A stretch of DNA of 64,000 bases from Apostichopus japonicus (lineage: Eukaryota; Echinodermata; Holothuroidea; Aspidochirotida; Stichopodidae): contig NC_092580.1 in the NCBI RefSeq assembly GCF_037975245.1, forward strand, positions 7,784,501 to 7,848,500, read 5' to 3'. The position numbers were made by a program, and so were the translations under genes. The notes beneath the pieces were generated by a model, which worked only from the letters and a program-made list of their open reading frames with translations, was not told the DNA's origin and did not search any database. Shown in pieces: positions 13,601 to 25,600 of this stretch; the stretch's first letter is position 1; every line of letters begins with the position of its first letter.

Positions 13601-16600
13601 GCCATTGTTAATATTGGAACTCACCATAATCATAACTGGTAGGATGACTTAGCCCAAAATCTGATGTGCCAAAAATGCAACCCCAGGCAGATCTCCGTAA
13701 TCCAGCAGATCCAAACCATGGGCGGATTTGACGGGAGTATAGTTGTGAGCCTGTATGGTAGATAACAAATAATAATGAACATGATATCGTTACTGATGTC
13801 AAATGTAAGATACCTATCATTAAATATGATAATGTAAAGATTCTCTCAAGAATTATTGTTTATTGTTTAATATGTCAAAGTAATTTTTTTTAAATACTTT
13901 GACATATTAAACAATAATTCTTGAGAGAATCTTTACATTATCATATTTAATGATAGGTATCTTACATTTGACATATATTATAAAAATCTGGAAAAACAAA
14001 AAACAATACATTTATTGCAGATATCAAATTTCAGATGTAAGATACCTATCATTAAATATGATAATGTAAAGATTCTCTCAAGAATTATTGTTTAATATGT
14101 CAAAGTATTTAGCCATTGTTAATTTGGAACTCACTATAATCATAACTGGTAGGATGACTTAGCCCAAAATCTTGTGTGAGAAGAATGGAACCCCCAGCAG
14201 ATCTCCCTAATCCAGCAGCTCCAGGAGACCATGAGCCGCTTTGACGGGAGTTTAGTTGTTGGCCTGTATGGTAGATAACAAATAATAATGAACATGATAT
14301 CATTACTGATGAGTATTAATAGTTGCAAAAAGAAAGAAAATGATACTGGCGCATATTAACTGATAAATCGTTCGCAGCTGTATTCTCAAATAAACAGTAA
14401 AAATGACAATGGAACGGTAGAATATGGACGAACTTACAGATACAGAAATAGAAGGAAGTTATTAAAAGTGATTCATTCACTGAAATCATTGTCGATGTCA
14501 TTGTTAAGTAAAGAAATCGGTTCTCAACGGAATGAAACGCGTCAGCCGTAGACAGTTCTCATGTGACGGTTTAAAACAAGAATAAATACACAAAGAGAAA
14601 CAACAGTTTATTACAATATAATTGTGATCACAATGTTGTGCCATCTCCATATAGTCTTTGTATCATCCGTTTGGTCACCATGCTAGATTTACAATCCACA
14701 TATAAAATAATTTGAAATATTTTGGGAAATAGGCCATGCAGGAAGAGCACATTAACGTATCCTGGACTAACCGTATAACATAAGCGTATTGAAGAGGAAC
14801 CATGTACTATACCCTCGAATTTCCAAAGAGTGGGAACTCATTCTTTGAGAGTGTTTAGGGGGATTTTTAGATCGTCGGAAGAAGGAAATCAATAGTCTCG
14901 TCAGTGAGAATTCTTGCAAGGTTATCTCTTTCAGAATGAACCCTAACTCTAGGTTTAGAGATAAATTTACATGACGTCACAGTTTAATGAGAGTGTCATT
15001 CTTCTCGTCCATTACGTCACACTCATAAACACATACCGAAGAAATGAATTCTCACACTTTGGAAGTGTATATACCGTTTAATTGTCACTTATAGTGTTAC
15101 GATTTTATATAATTTTTATTCCTGATATATTATACCTAATGAGCCGTAGGACTCTTCCTGGTTCTCAGTTTCTAGGATATCGTCATAGTTCTCCACATCA
15201 TCTGGTTTGATGACTATTAGTGACGTCAGAGGGGTAACAAATTTATACTTTAGAGCAATGCCTGTTGCTTTGTCTCGAATAGAATTCTCCTCCTCTTCGG
15301 ATAGAGCTATCTCGAGCTGTGCTAGAAGTTCTTTGATCGTGACGTAAGCCCACAGTCGTTGAGCAAAGTCATCCACCTGATGCGGTTTCAATACAGTGTC
15401 ATTCCCACCTTTATTAAGGCGACTCTGTGATCAAATAAGAGGTTGTGATGGAATCAAAATCACTCTAGAAAATATCTGACGTTACTTTTACTCAATGAAT
15501 TCATCAGCAAAGTGTATCAATAAACCCAAACATTCTTTGGAATTGACACAATATCGATAACCGATCCGCTTCCCTTGTATTATTTTATTTGTTTGAAGAT
15601 TCATAACTAATCGGTATCGATTTTCCTATTGCAGCAAAATAATAAGATCAGATGATTGATCAGAATGAGTCGCCTTTGGGCAATGAACTAAAGAAATACT
15701 ATATGAACATTTCATCCAATGAGAATAAAGAAAAGAAATACTATAAGAAAATTTTATCCAATGATAATAAAGAAAAGAAATACTATATGAACATTTCATC
15801 CAATGAGAATAAAGAAAAGAAATACTATATATATGAACATTTCATCCAATGAGAATAAAGAAAAGAAATACTATAAGAAAATTTTATCCAATGATAATAA
15901 AGAAAAGAAATACTATATGAACATTGCATCCAATGAGAATGAAGAAAGCAAAAGAAAATATTTCCAAATTTTATGTTCAAATTCACCCTTAGAATGAGAA
16001 CGTGCCGACAGTCTGAGAAAAATAGTAAACATAGTTGACCATTCAAAAGATTAACAATTGCAGATAATACCAATGATTCTTCTAATTTGCTACATTCCAT
16101 TCGCTTGAAATGATATCTACTTAAACTTAAAGATGTTTTGTACCTCTATGGTCTTGGTCAAGCCCCACTCTAACTGGACGTCGAAGGAATTTCCCACAAC
16201 GAAGGCAGAGAGTTCATTACCTTCGTAGTCATCCTTAAGTTTACCGGCGATCACAATTTCTGTTCCTTCGAAATAACTAATAAAGTTTGTTTTTGTCAAA
16301 GTGTCCATCTCTACAGCATTCTCCGGGTACTGTACATCTACATTATGGAGGATGGGAGTTGCAACTTCTTTATAGAATCCATCTAATTGCAAGCTTGGGC
16401 TCGAGTCGGAATATATTTTCCTTGCTAATCCTTGGTTGTGGCCGGAAAGCTTTTGCAAAAGCTTGTAGTCTGCTGTGGCACCAAAGGCCAATGAAAGGAG
16501 AGCTATTTTGCCATCAATCGCTTTTGTGATACTTTCGACGATTTCTGAAGTTCCGGTAATGCCAGATGTTGGTTCGCCATCAGTGAGGAGAATAATCATG

Positions 16601-19600
16601 GACAAAGCATTTCTAGCGTTTTGATCTTCCAATTCCTTGAGCCGGATGATGGCGTCCATTAAGCCACCGTGTATATCAGTGCCTAAGGTGAGGGACGAAA
16701 TTTAAAGAAAAAAGTAGCACATACTAGTATATGCTCTAATCAGACGAAAATCATGTTTTATATGAAAAATCACACATACACAAAACATGCACAACCAATT
16801 CATGATTTCGTGGAACTGATGCACATCCTGTCACTGTCCATTAAAAGCGGAATTTAGACCATGTGATCTTTTGATGTACGGTAATATTGGCTACGAAACT
16901 CACTCAAAATAGCGTACTCTATTGCCCTACACTAGTAATAATAAAACCACCACATATATCGAAATAACCATATCTGTCCCAGTTTTCTGATTTTTCGATT
17001 TCAATTTTTTTGCAGGGATCATGTAGTTAAACTTTTTCCCATACATGGTATGATCTTTGTTTTTCAGTTAGAAGAGTATAGGATTCATTCTATTAATAGC
17101 TGTCAAATAGTTCCGATGAATATTAACATTATGTAGCTTTCATTCATCCGTTTATATCATAACAATTTTATGAAACGAAAGTGAAAATTGATCAAATATT
17201 ATATGTGTTTACACTTTCATTGTGCCAACTTACACCCCATCAGGACAAAAATGGTAGGATTAGTCACGTGGTCATCATTTTCACCATTTCAGAGAAGATC
17301 ATAACAAACCAAATAAAATACAAAATTAGAAACAAATATTAAAAGAAAAGGGAATATTTTGCTTCCCAATTTATAATTTTGCCCGTTTTTACTTTATGAC
17401 ATAATATGCATCGTCTGTTTGTAACAAAAACGGTATTGTTACAAACGTTGTAAACGTTTTTAGTATATAAGGCCAGGTTGATGTGAGTTATAAGGTATAG
17501 TTACCTCCATATGCTCGTAATCCGTTGACGAATTGCTTGGCGGCCATCTTGTTTCCCGGTGTTGCTTCAACCACGGCAGTATTCCAACGGGTAATGTAAT
17601 CCGAAAAGCAAATAATATTGAAATGATCAAACTCTCTTATTTGATCAATAATAGAAGCCATGGCCAGTTTCGTCTGAGCTAATTTAGACCCGTAATTCCC
17701 TACGTCTTGACTATCCATTGAGCTGCTGATATCAATAACAAAAATGACATTCTTTGGAGTTATTGGGAGACCCTCCGGTGAAATGTGATGCACAAAGTAG
17801 CCATTCACGACCTAGAAAAAAATCACAAATAATGTTGATGTTCTTTCAATTTTTTATTGAATTAATAATAAACAGAAGAAATCAATGTTTGTTCTTAGTA
17901 TGAGTTCTGGATATCAATCGTAGAGGGTCATATAAACTTGATAACTTAAAGAGTTAGTCCAAAAAGTAGAATAACATCATGAAACCACTGAAAGTGTGAA
18001 TTGTAGAAAGTAAAACTGAACCAAGATTATACCTCTATGTGACCGGCACCAGAGTCATGTACTACGTCATATGTGATGACCAGGTCTCCCTGCAATCCCA
18101 TTTCAGATAATCCTTCTTGATCCTCATGAGAGGGATTAAACCACGCATGTACCTCTGTATCGGACTCTCGATTAACAGTGAGGGCGTCATAAAGGAAATC
18201 AGTGGTTAAAGAATCGTCCTGCTCCCAGGAAATGTTGGCAAATGATATCCCTTGAGGCTCAGTGAGGTAGACATCAGCACGCAATCTCTGTACGACCTAT
18301 TCAACAAACAAAACACACACACGCACAAATACGGTAACCAGAGCAACGACAGACAACATGTAGACAATCCACCCAGTCTCAGATCTCATCTCAAAATTTG
18401 GTTATGTGAATATTAGGACGCCATCTTGAGGTACGTCTTCTTACAAACAGACCATGTACACGAGTCTCTGGTTTATTGTTTACGAAAACAACTTTTTGAA
18501 CCATTGAAATTCAGTGATCTCATATGTGAAGTTTGACCTTTTTTCACGATAACTATTACGCTTTAACCATTGCACGTCATTACTTTCTACGTGGGTATGA
18601 GACTCTCTTTTTATACATCCATGCATTGGCCAGTGACATTTCGCAGGAAGAAACTTATTGTTACTATCTTTTTAAAAGCAACAACGAAAGGCTTATCATT
18701 TTCCACACAATGTATGTCCATGGCAACGGTTACTTTGGTAACTGATAGAGCAGTTATAGGCTGCAACAGCCATCTGACTACAATACGGTATCTCATCCCA
18801 AGGTACATTACACGTCTAGCTTTGAGATAATATTTGTACCTAAGCTTCAAATGGTTAGTGTATTGACCTAAAGGAATACTATCAATATATAAATTCAAGC
18901 AGTTCAACTGAGAATGCTTTTGTTCACGTGTGTAGACCAACTGCGCGTGTACCGCGATTCCACATTTACACTTATCCGCTATTTATATTTACAACGGTTG
19001 TTTAACGTTCTTAACGACTTTCCTTATTCCAGTCAGATTCCTTTCAAATATCATTGCGCAATGTTTAGTATAAAGTGTATGAACTGATGTCTCGTTCAAA
19101 AGTTGTTCGTTATTAGAAGCTCTTACATATAGACTAGCTTAGTCTAAGAGTTTCTGTTATATGTAAGTGTTGCAAACATATATATAAACTATGTATAAAG
19201 ATATTATGTGACTGGCAACACGAAACACACCTACGTATCAGATAACAACATGTAAATAAGTTTTAGAACATTACATTATTATTTGGTGAATCTTTGGCGT
19301 TCTGAATGAGCGCCCACCCCCTTCCCCAAATGATCAATCCTTATGATGAAGCTGGAATTCACTTTTTGATTAAGAGCAAAAAATTTATATCCAACTTGAA
19401 AATCAGACACTCCAGTTTACGATATGACCATTTTGTTAGAACTTGGACATATCTTCCAAAACGTCTTTTCCGATAATCCTTTTTGGCGTTCCATATACTA
19501 CTGATCTATGAACATAGTGAAACCACACCTATAAGAAGGCCTATATGCTCTCATAAGTTACCTCTTTTGGGAACAGGTTAATCTTGTGCTGGAAGACCCC

Positions 19601-22600
19601 ATTTTCCCTTCGAAGTAGCTCTTGAAATGAAAGATAAAACGTTGCAGTGGTGTCGGGTGACAGATTCACGTTAGTCTCAAATTTAGTTAAGTCTTCCGCG
19701 CTGTGAAATGAATGGTTGAAAACATATATCTTGAAAAAGAAAGCTCTTATGGCAATCAGTTTTAATTTCTATTCAATATATAATGATATCAATAATTAAT
19801 ATTTTATGATATCAGTAATTGATTGTACTTGATTTGAAATTATTGATGATATCATATAAATTCATATGTTGCTATCATTATTCGAATAGTTGATATCACG
19901 AATTTAAGATTTGATACCTAATACATAGAAAATGGATTTATTGATATTTAATAATTAATATTTAATGATTTCAGTAATTGATTGTACTTGATTTGAAATT
20001 ACTCATATGTCGATATCATTATTCGAATTGTTTTACATCACGAGTTTAAGATTTGATACCTAATACATAGAAACGGATTTATTGATATTTATTAATTAGT
20101 ATTTAATGATATCAGTAATTGATTGTACTTGATTTGAAATTACTCATGATATCATATAATTCATATGTCGATATCATTATTCGAATTGTTTTACATCACG
20201 AATTTAAGATTTGATACCTAATACATAGAAATGGATTTATTGATATTTATTAATTAATATTTAATGATATCAATAATTGATTGTACTTTAGTTGAAATTA
20301 CTGATGATATAATATAAACTCATATGTCGATATCATTATTCGAATTGTTTTACATCACGAATTTAAGGTTTTGATACCTAATACATATAGATGATTTATT
20401 GAAGGTATTATCAATTTGAATAACTCCATAAATATGTGAATAAATTAATGATGTCATGCATCACGTGAACCCGGCTCTACATTCCGACTTCCTTGATTCT
20501 TGATATCATTAAATAGAATTAACTATATATATCGCGATACATGTATGCGAATAAATATAATTGTCGGGATTTCTGATACGTTCGATATGCCTGATGACAT
20601 CATTAAATGGAACTGTAATGATAACAGCTGTTCGAAATCATAATAATAATGATATGATTAAATATGACGGAATTCGTGATATATATGTCATAACTGTTGA
20701 TATCATGAAAAGAAATGAAAGTATACCACAACTCGAAATTAAAGTATCAATGAATGCAACGTATTTCAATATACTTGTAATATACAACAACGACAAAATA
20801 TTCAAAAGAAATATTTATTTGTTATTAAAACTTCCATACTTTGTATAATAACAAATTAAAATTTGATTCGCATGAGTTCGTTTCTTTTTATTCAAGTTGA
20901 AAAGGGGAAGCTGTGATGCAAACGCAAGACTTTGGTTGATGTGTCTTATGATAATTATGTTGATACGTCGATCCGGACTTGTTTTCGTTTTCGTTATCAA
21001 TATCAATTTGTTTTCATATTATAGTATATAGTCAAACTATAATCACTTAATATAAGCTGGAATAATTACGTCTTTGTCGCTTCTCAATAGCACCCCAGAA
21101 GGAAACGAAATTTACAGGAATTTGGATACCTCATTTTCAAGGCTCGTAACTCTGACGTCACTGGTTCGAGTCCCCCTTCAAGCAAGACATTTCTTTGTAA
21201 TTTTTAAATTTGAAAATAAACCGGTTAGCTTGACACATCCCTTTATCGAATAAAGAGGTTATAAATTCCATCTGTGTAATGTTACCAAGGCGTGATAAGC
21301 CCCAAATATCTGTCAGCCCCCTTCCCGTCAAATTGTCCATTAAATGTGATTTTTTTTAATAAATTGCTTCATGTGGTGCATGTCTGCCCCTCTAGAAAGT
21401 ATTGGGCCCCTCTAAACAGAAGTCTAGCTACGTTCCAGGTGGTATTACCTTTGCTTGACTTGACCGGCAGTCAGCCCTTGTCTCATGGCTGCGTTGTATG
21501 CCTTCTGGGCTTCTTCCTTCTCACGAACCTCGGCCTGATAAACCTGACCCTCAATTACCCTAGTGTAGTTGATTGGATATGAAATAGGAAGGAAAATGCA
21601 TTTCGTATAGTAACAAATTCACTACAGGTACTGACAGTACAAAAAATCACTAACAATATGTTTAAATATCCACACAGGATACCTTACATGAATAGCCTAA
21701 GTCACTAATGAATGTTTGCGCAGGGTAATTACATGACGAAATGACTCACATGGACTCAACTGACCTCGTAGGCTACTCACGTTAAGACATCACCGCATGA
21801 TACATTGTATATACACGGCGCAAACATGAAGAAGGTGCACTATTCAGGTGTCCACACATGATACCCACATGGAGAAGTTAGAATGATACGCTAATATGAC
21901 TAAACAGAATATATATATATATATATATATATACAGGGTACTCACATGGTACTCACTTATGATGTGTTTAACTGTACTCACATGGTACCCACATGAAGAA
22001 GTTACTAATGATGTATGCCATTGTCTGTTTTTAGTTAGTCGCGAATGGCAAAAGTCTAGTCACAATGACTCGAGTTAGCTAGTCATACACCAATTCGTTA
22101 GTTGCAGACCAATTTGCATGGTCGTTCGACTAACATAAATTAGTCACATAAATTTGTACTACTTGTTTGACACTCACTATGTAAGCGTGACGAGAATGTT
22201 CTAGTCTTATGTTTGTTAACTTTCTATATTCTTCACCTTTGACCAATGACGTCATTATTTTACCCAATCATCGTACCGTAGAATACCGTCTGCTCAGCTG
22301 ATCAGAGATCAAAAATTCAGACGACGGCCGCCGGCCGGCGATTACATGTGCTGTATGCACATACGTGGTACGTCGTACGTCGTACATTGCGGCCATTGCC
22401 TAACTGCAGATAGAACAGTGCTATCAACAAAATAAGAAGATTCTTAATCATTTACCAAATCGTCAGAATCAGTTTCAAAATGTCGTCAGTTAGGTAAGTT
22501 CAATCACAACTGAAATTCTAATAAATAATAATTGACACAAATGACATAATGTTCAAGGAAGGTTTGAATATCCGCGATATGTTTGGCTGGAAAGTATGGG

Positions 22601-25600
22601 TAAATTAATAACGTTAGGCCTTAGTAAGCATAACTGTTGCCAACGCTAGGCCGAAGCTAGGCTAGGAGTTTAGTCTACCTATAGTGTAGCCCACAGGCGC
22701 TCGTAGAGGTTTAGTACTATAGTAGCAGTAATAAACACTTATATGACATATATTATATAAATGTGTATTATTAGCTAGTATACTATATTCTATAATGTTA
22801 CGAGCGCCTGTGGTGTAGGCTAGCCTACGTCAAGTTTCTAGATACTTCGTCGACACGCCAACCCAGTCTGGATTATTTTCGTGCACTCTGAACTGAAGAT
22901 CTTCTGCTTGGAACTTTCTTTAGGTCTTAATTAGGCCTATAACTTACTTAAAATCTTGACGTACCTTTGGTGTGAGTATAACATGAAATGCAACCTGGAC
23001 GCCAACTATTCCACTACCAACTCGGACTTGTCCACACGCCAACTACTAGTCCACTCTCCCTGTTGGTGTCAGGTCCACTAGCTACCAATTCGATCACTAA
23101 CAACTCGTTCACTACCATTATACCAAGTAGTCCACTCCCCAATTCGTTAACTCGCCAACCCGTGCTCTACTTAGGCATACCTGTTATCAGCAAACTCCAA
23201 CCAATAACACTAAAAAAGCTTCTTGTTTATAAATTGTATGGTAAATTTCAAACCAAACAAGTAAAGAAAAATACTAAATAGTGTAACAAACTATAGCCTA
23301 ATTACTAATTATTTGTGATAAATGCGACATTCACCAGTGGCGAAGTCGTGTTCACGGTATATACGAGACAAATGGAACTCATCGAAATATACACATAGCC
23401 TAGGCTAAATGTGTATAATATCCCAGGTTAAGGCTTAATTAGTTTGTTACATTTTACAATATTTTTTTAATTTTTCATATAATATTTTTTATTATTGTTT
23501 TGAAGGATTAACCTGAAAACAGGTAGTCCGGTATGCACTATATAGTAAGGCCCTAACTCGTCCCCATGTTCGTTTCACTTACCATATATATTTCATCACA
23601 AGGGCAGTTCTGACATATTTTTCCCCCATAGAGGCTAGGAGGCCTATATCATCTTCTTACATTGAAACATTTGCTGTAAAGGGAGGGGAGGGGGGGGGGG
23701 GACAAAACTAACATAGCATACATGTTGTGATCCCTTACCTAAGAACATTTCTTATATCGTTCACCCCACCAAAAGAAAATACCCCCCATCTAAAACATCA
23801 TTAATAACTCAATAATAAAAAATCAATAATAAGCATAGCCAGGACTTTGAACTTTTGGGGCATGACATCCAACTGTGGGCATTAAAATATTGTGGGCCAG
23901 TCGGTAGTAGACAAGTTGGCAAGTTAAGTGACTAGAGACTCTATTGGATGAATTGTAACAATTAAATGCAAAATCATCAGTCATGATTTTTAGAAAACAA
24001 CTGGCCTAGCCTTTGTTACCGATCGGATCTTAAAATTTGGGATCTGGTACATCCCTATTTTCCAGTACCATATTGGTCAGAAAATAATGATTGGCACAGG
24101 TGTAGGCCATAATTGGTATTGATTTAATATTTTCTATAAGGATAATTGAGAAATGTATGAAAGTTCAACCAGACTTGACAAGTTTTCGTTGTTATGGGAT
24201 AATTTACAGTACGGTACATGTGTTCCAAGTCCTTTTTTGCAAGAGGTTTTACAATGAAGTCTGAGATGGTGAGTATTGGTGAACAGCAAATACAGTCATT
24301 GAGTTCACAAAGAATGACCAAAATTAATAGTTAATAAAGATGCTCAAGAGTAACAGTTTTAAAACAATGTTTGTTTAATCAATTTGGGAAACTTAAAGAA
24401 TGATACAGCAAATTTCATGCAGTTTACTTTTTCATGCATTTATGTGTTATTAAAATTTGTTATAGTTATTTTCCATTTGTCTCATGCAGATAATACCATT
24501 TCATTGAACAGGGAGATTGCCATATACCAACTCCTCATTTTCATATTGTGCTAGAGATTATGTTACATGCCTATGTTCATTTTCATTTAACAACAAAATC
24601 TCCTGTTTCATGATATTTTTTTACAAATGAATGTAAAAAAGAAATGAAGGAATTGGTAACATATTTTTGAGCAGAATTTATTGAACATCTAGCTGCCACT
24701 ACCACAATGCTTTATACTACTTCAGTCATCTAGCTAATTACAACCTTTTTTGGGGCGAAATAGTTAATAGCAAATTTGCAAACGTATCGGCAATATAGTT
24801 GACATTTCAATCTTCAACACTATGGTAAACTTCCCATGTTGTCAGTGCCAGTTCACCACACAAAGCTTTTTAAGTTTATTACATTATAGATACATGCATA
24901 AAAGTCCAGACGATTAAAATCACATGTAACATAGACAGTTGTCATTAGTTGCGTAGGAAGGTACTTTTGAGTGGAAGGGTTGAAGACTGATGGCCGGCCT
25001 GGGGGAGGGGTCTTCGTTTGGAATTTTTTTGCATTTCCAGGTGGCCTCAGATGCAATTTGTTGCAAAATATAGCACACTTCAACACCCACTCCATTTTGT
25101 AAATAATTTTGCATTTTCACCTGGCCTTAGATGCAATTTGGTGCTCCAAATGAGATTTTTTTTCTGATTTGGAAATTAAAAAGGGGTTTTCTGACTTGCA
25201 AAGCGTGGGGGGGGAGGAATGATACTTCCGCCCCCCATATTTTTCACTGGGGCGGGGGCTGGCGCCCCCCTAATCTTGTTGCAGTTGAAAGTAGCACAGA
25301 AGAGCAAGTTGCAGCATTTCTTATTGGTTTGCGAGAAAAATTTAAAGTTTGCCATGAAGCTTGTATTTTTGTCACTGGACTAAGCTTTGGTCGATAGAGG
25401 CATAGTAGTAGGACTCGATTTAATTAGTCACAAAACTAATGTTATATTGTCAAATGATTAGAAGAAACTGGTCGATAGAGACATCGTTGTGACTAATTTG
25501 TTTGTAGTTATAATGACTAACTATTGTTTACAGTACACACATGGTACTTACATGAAGAAATCACTGATGAAAGCTCCTTTTGATAATCTGAACCGAAAGT

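Larger units (their letters stand above)
12519..13978. repeat. 730-bp tandem duplication containing linker exons
   Basis: Unit 12519-13248 is repeated at 13249-13978 with no difference noticed by eye, and a third partial unit starts at 13979. Each unit carries one 126-nt exon, one 36-nt exon, repeated intron segments and one long inverted repeat. Confidence 0.93.

Noticed and set aside
15688-15945. CRISPR array
   Set aside because: Repeats are directly adjacent with no unique spacers, in a eukaryotic intron.
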